From Delphinus delphis (Eukaryota > Chordata > Mammalia > Artiodactyla > Delphinidae), in the NCBI RefSeq assembly GCF_949987515.2, contig NC_082694.2, positions 72,290,080-72,354,079 on the forward strand: a stretch of 64,000 bases of DNA, written 5' to 3'. Positions 1 to 11,446 of the stretch are shown piece by piece. The stretch's first letter is position 1; each line of letters opens with the position of its first letter. The translations under genes were made by a program, and so were the position numbers. The notes under the pieces were generated by a model that made no database searches, was not told the DNA's origin, and saw only the letters and a list, made by a program, of their open reading frames with translations.

Positions 1-3000
1 GTCACATGAACCACATTCTAAATACTCGACAGTACTAGATAGCACAGTATAGACTATCTCTATGACTGCAGAAGGTTCTGGGCAGTGGGCAGTACCGTTC
101 CAAGGAGCCCCTGCCCCAATCTTTCTGAATTTCCTAATGCAGGTGCCAAGCAAGAGAGCAGTGGCATGGCTGGGTGATGGCTACAGCAGGATCAAGTTCA
201 CTTCTAGTCGGCTTGCTCTCCTTCCCTCCAGCCCCTCCCGACCCTGCCCAGAGGGGCCTCTCCCCACCCAGAGGCCTGCGGCTCCCGGCTCTGCAGAGCA
301 CGCTGAGGCCCCAGGCAGCAGGCTCCTGCCTGGCTGGGCATTGGCTCCGATTTGCCATATCCACCTGGATGTCAGAGCACCTCACTGGCACTCCAGCCAC
401 CGGCCCACTTGGCCAAGCGAGGGACGGAAGAACGGAGTCTACGTGGGGGTCTCACTACTGCCTCTCAAACCCCAGACTTCCAGATTGTCAGGGGGATCCT
501 TGCCTGCTTTCCAGATGACGACAAACAACAACAGCAACAAACACTATCACGCCCAGCATTTGAGTCTGAGAACTCACGGGATCTTGCTTTCACGGCCAGT
601 GTATAAAATCCTAGGATCCTGGCCTGAAATCCGGAGTCAACCATTCCCACAGTCCGTCTTTGTCCCCCTGGACATTCTCTGCTCAGTGCTCACGTAACAC
701 AGGATTCTTTTTCAGAATGGCATCCACAAGGCTGGTTTCCCTTGACCTCAGTGCCGAGGAAACGGTCCCTGGCCCGCACCTCCGACCACAGTCAAGCTCA
801 GGTCACACGCACATGCGTACCAGCCTCAGCCCAGGCTTCTCTCTCCACCCAGCTGGCATTCGCTCTTCTCCCTAGACCTCAAGATTGTATTGTTTTAGGA
901 TCCAGCGGAAGATGCTCGGGGCTAACAAACCTTCCCCAACTCCTCCAGCCGTCCGCGTCCCTTCTCTGAGATCCCTACAGTACCTTCCCGCCTGGCCCTA
1001 TCTCTCCGGGCAGAGGTGAGCTCTGGTCTCTTTCTGCCACCTCTGCTCATCCTGCCTGAGTCATTGCTGCACCGTCCCCGACACAGGCCTGTGTAACTAA
1101 AATGTTTTTGGGGCGGTTAGGATAGGGGGAGCATGTGCACATGTACACTGCCTGAGGTGCTGAGCACGGCTCTACCCTAGGAAACAATCGGAAGGAGTAA
1201 CGGAGAGACAAGAGGAAGGAGAGAGATGTAAATGGACAGCAGCCGCTGGAGAGGCAAAACCATGGAGAGATTGCCAGGGAGGAAAAAAAGAGAGATTTAC
1301 TCTAATCCTGTTTTCAAAGTAAATTTTAGTTGCCAAGAAAAAAACCAACCTGCCCAAAATATGTGAGGACCGAAGGGAGTCAGTAATTTCATACCAAGAG
1401 AAAGAGTAAGGCCGGGTAGAGGTGGCTGTGAGTGGACATTAAGTCATTCTCAGAGGGCTCAGGGTTTGGTTTTGTTTTGTTTCCTACCCTATGGAAAACT
1501 CGTGGTTCTTATACGGCGGCAGAACAAGTAGAACCGTGACTTATGGTTCTCAATTTACAGAGCTGATTTCATGGGCTTTCGACAGGAATATGATATTTCT
1601 GACAATCACAACTCTTCTGGACGCTGGCGTGTTTGGAGGGCAGATGTCCCATATGCCACGCTCTCTTATTTGTTTTTAGGGCCTTCCAGGTATGTGAGAA
1701 ACTCTCACAGAAATGCAAATTGATGGTGTCTATGGATGCAGAAGTCTGAGCTCCTGTGTCTGCCTGCTGTAAATAACCTTCCCCCTGCACGGCCATGGAA
1801 GCCATCAGAAGAAGGGGAGATGCCAGAGGAATCAGCAAAGGAGAGCGAGCTCCTGCCTTGTCACCCTCCCTGGATTCCACAGGACAGTGGAACCTCTGGC
1901 CACTCCTGCTGGGCTGGAAGCCACTGAGTTCTTGCTTCCTGGCCAGGTCCCCGCCGAAGGATGATGATGCTGCTGCCACAAACTGGGGGACCCCTGGGGA
2001 GAGGTCCTTGTCCTCTGGATGGTGACAAGGCAGTGGTGGGAGGAGAGAGGTGTTCTCCTTGCAGATACGTTTCCAAATTTAAGGGGTGTTGGAAAGAACT
2101 GTGGAGAAAACAGGTCATGTCAGTAGTCTGGTACTATCCTAGTTCTTAAGTTCAGAGGTGGGATCATGTGTGTTCATTTTACTGTCAGGTCACAAAAGTT
2201 ATCTAAATGTTGCATGTACTATTTTGAATCTATCTTATCACATCAAAAATTGTATGTGGTACTCAGGGATGTCCAATATCTCTGGATGCAAAGTGAAATC
2301 TCTAAGACAAGCCTGGCTCTGAGAACTGCTGCTATCAAACCATCTTAGCAGGTAAGCAAAGCCCTCTCTGGGACCGAGAGTGGCCCTCACTGGCCCTCTG
2401 AGACCTGACAGTGCCACCCAGGCTGTGTGAAGGACACAGGCGGCCACGCAGAAAAGTAACGCACCTGAGGTCATGCCGCAGGTGACCTGCTGCAGCTTGG
2501 GCTGGGGGAGGAGTGGGGGCCAGCCGATGCAGCAGCGGCTCCAGGATTCGGTTTATAAGTAAAAACAAGCAGTGGGGGAAGAACAGCTGGTATTGAGTCT
2601 GGCGCTAGGATTAGTCTGCAACGCTAATCACAAGAAGTGGAAAAAATTAGGAGGTCCTGCCTGCCAACGAGGTTTTCAAACACATGCATGTGCTGCAGTT
2701 GCGGTGGGATTAGATTCTCCCAGCGCCAGAGAGCCCAGCGCCCGCAGCCAGGACCAGAGCCCGTTCCCGGGCACCACACCCCAGAGCCTGGCTCTGAAAG
2801 GACTCGAGAAGAGCCAGTCCCCTCTCTGGGGCTGTGAGTACAGAGGGGATACTTTGGAGAAGGCAAGCCCTCTAAGCTCCTCTGTGATGTCCTGGAGAGA
2901 AGCTGGGACCAATGGGCAGAGAGAGAGACGGAAGGTCCCTGATCCCAGTGGATGCAGCAGAGTTGACCATTATACTCGCTGCCACTAAGAAGATTATGAG

Positions 3001-3151
3001 CACCCTACAGGCTGAAGTGGGGTGATGTTCAGGACATACACAAAACCCAGGGGAAAACCCAGACATCAGAAATTGCTTCAAACACCTGCGGAGCAAGATT
3101 ATCATGTGCCCTGGGCCAGGTGGTGCAATGATCTGGACGCAACTCACCAAC
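1..3151. other. Unique non-coding sequence, no gene recognised
   Basis: I see no repeat family and no exon I can defend here. Open frames of up to 211 codons occur but overlap one another on both strands, as expected by chance in GC-richer mammalian DNA, and none has a recognisable domain. Composition shifts from GC-rich (about 180-450) to mixed. Old, diverged repeats may be hidden here. Confidence 0.5.
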
Positions 3152-3167
3152 AAGCATGGTAAGGGGG

Positions 3168-3372
3168 TAGGGGGAGGGACAATATAGGGGTAGGGGGTTA
3201 AGAGGTACAAACTCTTAGGTAAACAATAAGCTACAAGGATATATTGTACAACATGGGGAATATGGCCAATATTTTATAATAACTATAAATGGAGTGTAAC
3301 CTTTAAAAATTGTGAACCACTATATTGTACACCTAGCTTATATAATATTATTGTATATCAACAACAACAAAA
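3168..3372 (+). mobile_element. 5'-truncated L1 LINE, 3' end only
   Basis: The sequence matches the terminal 3' UTR of artiodactyl/cetacean L1 elements: a G-rich start, the stretch about a polymerase-stalling 'ATATTGTACA' segment, then 'TTGTACACCT' and an A-rich CAACAAC tail. It is flanked by a 16-bp target-site duplication with one mismatch (3152-3167 and 3373-3388), which fixes both ends. This is a short, 5'-truncated insertion with no coding capacity. Confidence 0.85.
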
Positions 3373-3630
3373 AAGCATGGTGAGGGGGTGACTGGGGGGC
3401 ACCCCGTGACCTCCTACCACCTCTTCCATTGCCCTCAGGGCTCCCTACCACCCCCTAGAATGCCACTACAGGGAGGCTTCCAGTAGCCCCTCACATCTTG
3501 GTACAGTTTCCTTTAAAAATGGGCTTTCCTTCAGAGAACAGAGGCGGTACTGAAGCGCCAGGTACTTGGGGCTGGGGGTGAGAAGAGAAGAAGAGATTAG
3601 CCCAGCAAGATGCAACAAAGACTTCAGAAC

Positions 3631-4002
3631 TGCTATGGACTGAACTGTGTCCCTCCCAAATCCATATGTTAAAGCTCTAACCTCCAATGTGACTATATTT
3701 GGAAATAGAGGCTTTATGGAATTAAAGTTAAATGAGGTCCTGATGCATTAAGATTAGTGTCCTTACAAGAAGAGACACCAGGGAAGGCTTAAGTTCTCTA
3801 CCCCCCTCTCTCTCTGCCATGTGAGGACACAGCAGAACGGTGGCCATCTGCAAGCCAGGAAGCGAGCCCTCACCAGACCCCGACTATGCTGGCGATCTGA
3901 TCTTGGACATCCAGCCTCCAGAACTGTGAGACACAAAGTTTCTGTTGTTTAAGGCACTCACTCAGTCTTTGGTATTTTGTTGCGGCAGCCGGAGCTAATA
4001 CA
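3631..4002 (+). mobile_element. MLT1-type LTR (ERVL-MaLR)
   Basis: It starts with the typical MLT1 opening (TGCTATGGACTGAACTGTG) and ends with the CTAATACA terminus. In between are the 'CCATATGTTAAAGC' and 'CCATGTGAGGACACAGC' blocks and the late 'CCAGAACTGTGAGA' block of the family. This is an old solitary LTR; no internal retroviral sequence is attached. Confidence 0.85.
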
Positions 4003-4182
4003 GAAACTAAATTCATGCAAAGCAAGGCCCATATGAGATGCAGGAGAGACACCCTGATGGCAATGAGTAGTGGACACAGGACCAAAAGTGGAAGAGAAGA
4101 GTAGGTGACAGGTCACTAGAATCCACCCTGGACTAGATGGGAACTGAGGGAGTCTTTAGTGGTCTTCAGCTTCAGGGTCATG

Positions 4183-4314
4183 ATGAGGGGTCACTCACAC
4201 CATCTCCAGCCCAGTATGAGGGGTCACTCACACCATTGCCAGCCCAGGATCAGGGGTCACTCATATTATGGCTGGCCCAGGGTGAGGGGTCACTCACACC
4301 AATGCCAGGCCCTT
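4183..4314 (+). repeat. Minisatellite, four 33-bp units
   Basis: Four head-to-tail copies of a 33-bp unit lie at 4183-4215, 4216-4248, 4249-4281 and 4282-4314. Every unit carries AGGGGTCACTCA. Units 1 and 2 are nearly identical; unit 3 is the most diverged. Because 33 is a multiple of three, one frame reads through and yields an eleven-residue repeat (RGHSHH-like), but nothing suggests it is translated. Confidence 0.9.
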
Positions 4315-5874
4315 AGGCTGAAACAAACCCTGTTCTCAGAACTCTCTGGAGAAGACTCAGCAGCCTTCTGCCCCTCCAGTCCTGTATCTTGGAAGCGTGC
4401 CCCATGACAAAGCACGTGTCTTTGTAGCAGCGTGGATTGCTTTTGTTTCAATTTGGACTGCACAGAGCTGAAAAAGATGCTCGGGCCAGTGGTGTGCCTG
4501 TTCCTGAGAAACTTCTTGTTACGATAACAGGAAAGCATTTCTGGAGAAGCTGCCGGTACAGATTCTCCCCGATATCCTTCCTACCTCCCCCAGCAACCCC
4601 AAACCCTCACTTTGGTGTTGCTATTTGTTTCTACAAAATGTGGAGCTTTTCAAAAGACATTCAATTTTCTTTGTTGCTATTCAGTTGCCATAGTCAATTA
4701 AAATCTATCAATGCCCCTGAATAAATTTGTGCTAGGTGAAGAAAGAGCCTCAGTGCAATCTCCCGACATGATCTCTATTACCTTATGTTACTTTAATAGC
4801 TAGAGTAATAGTTTGTTATTAATGGAATTAAGCAATTTAGTACAAGCTTCCCAGAGGTCTTATAAGACAACTATTATAATTTGTATTCTCAGATTTTCCA
4901 TTGAGTAGATGCCATGTGTTTTACATTACTTGTTAATGTTTCGAGAGATAGCAGTAGTATATTTAATATCTGGCTTTGTTTAATGGTTTCTAAGCCTCTT
5001 TCAATGTAGGTAAGTGCTGCTGGAATTTTGAGCAGTTTAAAAGTCTACATTGTACAAATAATTATCTCGAATATTATTCAGCCCCATTTCAATTTGTACT
5101 TTGACTTTGTCACCCATCCATCCTAAAGATTTGATCCAAATGTGTTTTTCCATTTTTCTCAGTGAAAACAGTCTCCTGTCCCTATGGAGAAAACCAGGAA
5201 ACAAGCTTCTAATGAGCACATGTCTCAGACACACACGTACGTGCAAACACACATATACATACGGCACTCACACCAGTTTAGCATATTTCTTCATATAAAT
5301 ATGAATAGTCATATTTAATCAAAGATTAAAAAAATTTTTTTTGATGGTTGCAAAACCTGTATTTAGAAGGAATAAATGTATTCACTGCATTATGAAACAG
5401 CGTGAGAAAACAAGATCTTACAATGTACACCATCTCTGTGTTTAAATAGTTTCATTTCTATTCATGAGCTCCCTGATTAGATACATGGAAAATATCATCA
5501 GTAGAATATGAATAATTCTGACAAATTAATAGCCGATTTTTTTTTAAAGAATGAAAATACGTGTAAGCACCTCATCTTCATTAGATAAAGCTGCCATCAG
5601 GGGTGCACGAAAATCGTGGCCCACCTGACCGCGGCACAAATCCCTGGCAAACAGCAAGCAATGAAAGAAAGGGCGAGGGGCCTCCAGGGAATTGAGTAGA
5701 AAAGGGCAGCGCTAGTTGCAAGAACAGGTTGGGGCAAACACCCAGCTGGCCAGGAGCGTGGAGTGTTCTACTTTATGTCATTCCTCTGAGGTAGGCAGGG
5801 CAGAGATGACACAGCCATGGGATTTTAGAGCAGGAAAAGACCTCAGAAATTGTCCAGAATCATCCACTGCCCAT
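4315..5874. other. Unique sequence, mostly AT-rich, no gene recognised
   Basis: No repeat family or exon is evident. From about 4730 to 5560 the sequence is AT-rich and non-repetitive, with several TAAT-type cores. It could hold an old conserved element or an unrecognised LINE remnant. Confidence 0.4.
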
Positions 5875-5876
5875 TA

Positions 5877-6368
5877 CAGGAATACCTCGGAGATATTTCG
5901 GGTTTGGTTCCAGACCACCGCAATAAAGTGAATATCTCAATAAATCGAGTCACACAGGTTTTTTGGTTTCCCAGTGCACATAAAAATTATGTTTATGCTA
6001 TACTGTAGTCTAGTAAGTGTGCAATAGCAGTACGTCTAAGAAAACAGGTGTATACCTTAATTCCAAAATGCTTTACTGCTAAAACATGCTATCATCTGAG
6101 CCTTCAGTGGGTCGTAATCTTTTTGCAACAGTCACGTCTAAGATCACGGATGACAGATCACCGTAACAAAAATAATAATCATGACAAAGTTTGAAACATT
6201 GAGAGAATGACCAAAACGTGACTCAGAGACACGAAGTGAGCAGTGCTGTGGGAAAAATGGTGCCGATAGACTTGCTCGACGCAGGGCTGCCACAAACCTT
6301 CAGTTTGTAAAAAACAGAGTATCTGTGAAGCTCCATAAAGCAAAGTGCAATAACATGAGGTCTGTCTG
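5877..6368. mobile_element. Internally deleted Tigger-type (pogo/mariner) DNA transposon
   Basis: Both ends match Tigger1 terminal sequence. The left end carries the ATACCTCGGAGATATT block after a TA target, and the right end carries the inverse block ending in GAGGTCTGTCTG. The known sub-terminal sequences follow inward from each side and join near 6120-6150. At about 490 bp against about 2.4 kb for the full element, the transposase gene is missing, so this is a non-autonomous, MITE-like derivative. The terminal repeats have diverged, as expected for an ancient insertion. Confidence 0.85.
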
Positions 6369-6424
6369 AACACCCTAGACTGTTTCCGTTGTTGCAGGAC
6401 ATGGAGGGAGGAAAGTAATCCACC

Positions 6425-6510
6425 CAAGATAACACAACCATCATGCAGAGAGGCAGGACCTGAATTCTGGCTTTTGGGCTCAGAGCCCAGGGCTTTCTCT
6501 GCTAGGCTGT
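6425..6510 (-). mobile_element. MIR fragment
   Basis: The sequence resembles the reverse complement of the 5' half of MIR, with the 'AGGCAGGACCTGAATTCTGG' type core and the following 'CAGAGCCCAGGGCTTTCTCTGCTAGGCTG'-like block. It is short and diverged. Confidence 0.55.
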
Positions 6511-6529
6511 GTGGAAATTAAATCATACC

Positions 6530-6715
6530 CATCAGACACTTGATGCCTGCATGGTGCTGGAGCCCGTGGTGGGCAGTGAGGGCACCGCGGCGAGTGAACA
6601 TAGCTCCTGTCTTCTAGGAGCTGACAGCCCCAAGTGGGAGACTAGGGAAGAGTGAACACACTGCGAGGACGCAGCCAATGCTGAGGAAGGGGTGCTGCTG
6701 TATGTAAGACTGGCC
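6530..6715 (-). mobile_element. L2 LINE fragment (3' region)
   Basis: The typical inverse L2 3' text is visible in diverged form: 'agtgaacatagctcctgtcttctaggagctgac' corresponds to the 'gtgaacaagacagacaaggtccctgccctcatggagcttac' region of L2. It has no coding capacity. Confidence 0.55.
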
Positions 6716-6737
6716 CACATCTCGGCTCTCTCGCTTC

Positions 6738-6855
6738 CTCGCCCTTGACCTTGAGCACGTTACCTAATGTGTTTGAGTCTCAATAGACTCATCTGTGAAA
6801 ATGGCCATAATAATAATACCCGCTTGACAGGATTACTGCAAGGCACTCAAAAGTA
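6738..6855 (+). mobile_element. MIR fragment
   Basis: The MIR central core is visible: 'CTTGAGCACGTTACCTAATG', 'CTCATCTGTGAAAATGG' and 'AATAATAATACCCGC', followed by 'GGATTACTGCAAGGCACTCA'. This order is that of a forward MIR. Confidence 0.75.
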
Positions 6856-7499
6856 GACATTCTAGGACCAAAGAGAACGCACCCACACCAGCTCATGTGA
6901 AAGGGAGGACTCTTGCGAGACCATGGTGAGGTTTCAGAGGGAGCCAGCAGGTGGACAGAAACAGGAAGAGCTTCAGGGACCAGCCACGATGAGCTCCATC
7001 TCTTGTTCAAGGTTCTGCTTCTCCTAGGCCATCATCTTCCTTTTCCTTTCCTTCCCTATCACTGCCTTTGAGACTGAACCTGGACAGGCACAGAGCTCCA
7101 GAATAATTGCTCTTGTGTTGCATCTGTATTACCATTCGGCTGAAGTGCCCAGCCCCAAATGGAACTCTCTCTGGTTCTCTGGAGAGAGATCCTATTGGTC
7201 TAGTGAATTTTTAAAAGTCAGGAGCCATCAGTCCTACGTTGCGGGCCAGCCGATGGAAGGGCACCCTTGAAATCAGGACTCTGCCCCTCACCCAGTAAAC
7301 TGGAGGGGTGGGGCTGCATGACCTGCTATCAGCAGCAGGGGTTGTGGGTGGGTGCAGATGTTTCCAGAAGCTGGAGTGGGCAAGGCAGGCAGCCCCAAAC
7401 TTGTCTGATACAGAAGGCTGTCAAAGGTTCGTTTCTTTTCCTGCACTCAAAGTACAAACAGCATGTCATGATAAAGACAGAATGGCTGGTTCTGCCTTG

Positions 7500-8300
7500 G
7501 GAAGAGGCCTAGGTGGGCAAGTCCAGACAGGGTGACGGGAATGGCATTCCAGGTAGAGGAAAAGGCATGGAAAAGGCACCGTGGTATTAAGTACAGAGTG
7601 TGATCATGGGTCATGCTGTCAGCACAGGGATGGGGGGTTCCAAAGGCAGATGTCTGGATCTTATCCTACATGGACGGGGGGAACTGGCAGTGTGGTTTGC
7701 ACCCTGGAGGATCACTCTGGAGGCCAGTGCGCAGAAACTGGAAGGGGGCAAAGAGGGAGAGGGGGAGAAATGAGGCGGGAGACCACGGTGGTCCTGCAGG
7801 TTACAAGTGGTGAGCACCTGCTGAACCAAGTCAAGAGCACAGGGATGGAGGAGAGGGATGGGTGGGGAGAGGTTAGGAGACAGAGCTTAGCTCCAGGGCT
7901 TGGGGATGGGGAGGGACGGAGGAGAGGGCTGGCGGCACGCCCACACTTCTGACTTGGGGACTGGGTAGATGGCGTGGCCATTCCCAGAGGTGGGGAGCAC
8001 GGGAAGGGGAGTGGCTGGAAAAACGATGACGAGTCCTGTGAGGTCTTGTGGCACCTGGGGATCATCCTGGGGAGAGCAGGGGGGACATGTTATACAGACC
8101 CTGGGGATGGGTCTGGGAGATGCTGGTGTATAGCTGAGGGACAGGAGATCAATAGCACCTAGAAGGCTGGAGGACAGTGATAAGGGCTTCACACTGCTTG
8201 GATGGGGATGAAAGAGGCAGAGTGAGAGGGTCAGGAGTGGAGCTGAAGGCCCAGCTGGGTGGGACGCTGGCACGAGTGGGAGCAACCAGCCCTGTGATGT
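7500..8300 (-). mobile_element. Probable L2 LINE remnant (purine-rich strand)
   Basis: The G-rich text is that of L2 read backwards: 'gaatggcattccaggtagagg', 'ggaggatcactctggaggccagtg' and a run of 'gagcacagggatggaggagaggg' segments. The similarity is diffuse and the ends are uncertain. Overlapping open frames of 117-140 codons here are by-products of purine/pyrimidine strand asymmetry. Confidence 0.5.
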
Positions 8301-10805
8301 GATCGACATCCCCCATCACCTTCAATCACCGGCCCTTCCTAGTCCACGCAGGGCCCTGCCACCACTTTCCCAGAGGACCTGGGCCTCACCTCCACCTTCT
8401 CCTGGGCAGGAGTAAAGAGTCACTGGAGAAACTCCTTCTGAAACCCCAAGCCCACAAGTCCCTGCGCTGAAGGTCTTGAGCTCTGGGCCCAAGAACAGCA
8501 GCGCTAGAGGCTGCGGTGGTCCACACACCCACCCACCTGCAGAAGGGTGGGAGCTCTTAGCGGGTGCAGGGAGAGAGAGGGACTTTTCTGGCCCATCAGA
8601 GGGTCCTCGGTCCTATTAGGAGCAGTGAACGTTTGCAGAGTATCAGGGAGAGCTGCTGGTCTCCCCCACAGCCTCCTGACAAAAAAGGGCAGTGATCTTC
8701 ACCTTAGAATCGAATGCGAAGGAAGGCGGGGAAGGGCGCAGCCTGGCTTCCTAGACCAGCACAGCTGGTAACTGGACTGGGCCCAGGATGCCTTCACCAC
8801 CCTCCAGAGGCCCCTGTAACCCAGCTGCTGGCATGGGGGGTTTTGGCCGAGAGCCCATCCATTTAACCAGCCCTCGGGGTGGGTGATGCATTAATATTGA
8901 ACGAGTACCACTCTGTTTACTTTTACAAGCCCTAACTTCCCATAAATCCAAGTCAGAATCAATCTTCTTCTATGGAAGATATTAATGGCAATTCCATTAT
9001 TTAAATCCAATCAATTTTTTTTTTTTTTTTTTTTTGGTCCCTTTGTACTGAGCAGAGTAGTTTGGAGGGGGCTTTTGACCAGGCAACGGAAAAAAAAAAA
9101 AAAGTCAAATGACCTTGCTCACATCTCAGGATTGCCGTTAGATAACTGCTTAGGAAAAAAGGATTCAGTTTCTCTCCATTTATCCGACAGAATCGGAAGG
9201 TTTTAATTCCACTGGCCTAGGAAAAATAAAAATTCTTCTCTCGTGTTCACTGCACCCTGCCTGAGTGCTGTCAGGGACACTCAGTGTCCCTGCTTTTTAA
9301 ACTCAGAACTTAGCTGCGATCTACTGCTTTCCAATCAAATTTAATTTTTTTTTTTTTAACTATGAACCCATCTCTTCTAGGAACTGTCTTCAGTGGACTA
9401 CAAAATAGCTGAAACAAGTGGGGGTTATTTGTTCCCAGAAGTAAAAAGGCACAAAAACGAGACAGAAACCTAGAGGTCTAGGAGATCACAAGGCCAACAG
9501 ACCCCCCTCCAGGATGCTCTTAGCCCATGGGGGCTTCTGCCACTTGTACGCTCACTGAAAAGTGAAGGACCGTGTGAGGGTGTGCAACTCCAGACTCACC
9601 ACCAGCAGAGGCAGGCAGGAAAAAAATCTGCTTAATATAGAACTGTAACTGAGATTAATATAAATAATATAATAATATAAATATAACTAAGAGAACGATG
9701 TTTTCAAAGCCAAACCAGGGACCTGGAGGGGAGGAGACCCCTCCTGGGATCCGTCTGAAGGCCTGTCCTTTTCCTCCTGGCTGACTCCCTCCCTCCTGTG
9801 GGATTTAAGGTGGGTGGGTGTCACCTCCTTCTGGAGGCTCCCCCAGCTCCCTGGCCAGATTCCGTCCTTGCACTTTTCACCGTGATCCATTCGCACGCCC
9901 ACCCCTCCCCTGCTCCTCCCCTGGTTCACTCAGCAGCCTCAGGGGCCACGTCAGTGTTCTGCCCGAAGCAGGGGCTCTGCCCCCACCAGGCCCCCTGCCG
10001 CCAGGGATGGAGCCTCGCCTCATGCCTCAGCGTGCAAGCTGTCCTCTCAGAGCCTCCTCTCGGGAGGGATTCCACAGGGCAGGCTTCTGAGAACGCGTCC
10101 TTGTGGCAGGAGGTACGAAGGGCTTCGGGTCACCCTGCTTTAGGAGGCAGCTGCGGACTAGCTGTTCTCCATTTCCATTCAAAACAAAACAAAGGAATAT
10201 GGGCTTAAATTGCAGCAAGGGAGATTTAGGTCAGATAGAAGAAAAGCCTGTAGGAGCCACCTCAGTGGGGACTGTGGGAGCTGATGGAATTTCCTGCCCT
10301 GGAGACCTGTGGCAGAGGCTCTAGTGTCAGGGCTGAGCCATCCCCAGGGCTCGCTGGAGGAGAAGGTCCGGGGCAGGCCTAGCAGGTCCCCCTCCGCGTG
10401 CAGCCCCGCAGCACGCCCTCACTGAGAACACAAGGACAAATTACATGGGAGCACACACGTAATAGAGCATCGTTTCTGGGGGCTGTCGGAGGTTGTACCT
10501 GCTATCTGTCAGAGCCCATGGAGATGCATGCTCTCCGCCTCCCCCTCCCTAAATGACAGTTTTGCTTTCTGTCAATGCGTCCGCAATGGCATGGGGCACG
10601 GGAAGTCTCGTCCTGATGGGCTGGAGGAGCCAGCCTGGAAGAGGGAGCTGCTGGGACCCCCGTGGAGCTGCGCAGCAGGTCTCAGCTTGGAGCTGCCAGC
10701 GGGAGAGGAAGTACCAGCCCCAGGGAACAAGGCCCTGAACAACAGGGGATGCGCCCCTCCTTTCGGGATAAGCAAGAAGTAGATGTCTCACATTAGTCAC
10801 CGGGA
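8301..10805. other. Unique sequence with a poly(T)/poly(A) pair, no gene recognised
   Basis: I recognise no gene or repeat apart from the T21 and A14 tracts at 9015-9035 and 9090-9103. An AT-rich run of TAATATAA type lies at 9652-9688. From 9700 to 10800 the sequence is GC-rich and carries overlapping chance frames on both strands. Confidence 0.45.
9015..9103. repeat. T21 and A14 tracts facing each other across 54 bp
   Basis: A run of 21 T (9015-9035) is followed after 54 bp by a run of 14 A (9090-9103). Together they could fold as a long A/T stem. No flanking target-site duplication marks this as one retrotransposon. Confidence 0.8.
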
Positions 10806-11446
10806 TCCCCAGGTAATTCCCAGTAGGAGGCCAAGGTCAGGGGCACGGCCAACCTGGAGGCAAATCTGTGACCCACCTGTGACACACGTTTGAGACCTCC
10901 TAGGGGTGTTTTCATGGAGACAGCGTGCCCTGCACACTTGTTTGTCTCCCTCCTGCTTTTGATTTGCATTGTCTCACAGTCTCCTTTTAAGTCACCTTCA
11001 ATCCTTTCTGAACTCAGTGAGGTGAAAACAGGCAGAACCGAAAGCTTCCTGCTTTTCTCTGGCTGGGCCCTGGGCAGCCAGCTCCCACCCCGTCAGGCCT
11101 CCCGGGAGAGAGGGTTGCAGACCCCCTTCCCTACCCGTAGGTGCCAGGCCAGAGCCATCGATTCTGGCGACCCCACAGTGGGGAACTGCAGCCAGTCTGC
11201 CAAGAGCCCTCCAAGGCCCGTGAGAGAGGCTCGGTCAGTTCACAGCACCTGTGCGCTGAGACGGGACTGGGGCAAAGAGGGGGCCGACAGGGTGGTCTGT
11301 CAGAGCATCACCGTGCCCGGGACGGTGGCTGTGCCACCCTCGTCTGCCCTCCCTGGCCTGTGAGACTCGGCCCCATGCTGAGCAGCGTGCTGAGACCATC
11401 GGCCTAAGGCAGGCGATGCCCCAGGGGTGGATCCCCCACTTCTGGA
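10806..11446 (+). repeat. Left arm of a 641-bp inverted duplication
   Basis: This block reappears in reverse complement at 17476-18117. I aligned the arms by eye and found one 1-bp indel (near 10852) and three substitutions (10925, 11401, 11439), or about 99.5% identity. It is GC-rich with more than 20 CpG sites. Two of the three substitutions are CpG here and CpA/TpG in the right arm. A 157-codon frame (10890-11363) is open in both arms but has no recognised homology. The outer left edge keeps only about 14-16 bp of a MER5-type element that continues intact at the other arm, so this arm looks like the derived copy. Confidence 0.95.

Noticed and set aside
3163..3197. G-run cluster as a G-quadruplex
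   Set aside because: It belongs to the G-rich start of an L1 3' UTR, a known feature of the family, so not a separate signal.
7500..8310. Stacked frames of 117-140 codons on the minus strand
   Set aside because: Purine/pyrimidine asymmetry of an old L2 remnant explains them.
10890..11363. 157-codon frame with a hydrophobic stretch near its start
   Set aside because: It appears in both inverted arms simply because the DNA is duplicated. No homology is recognised, other overlapping frames are open too, and the few differences cannot show selection.
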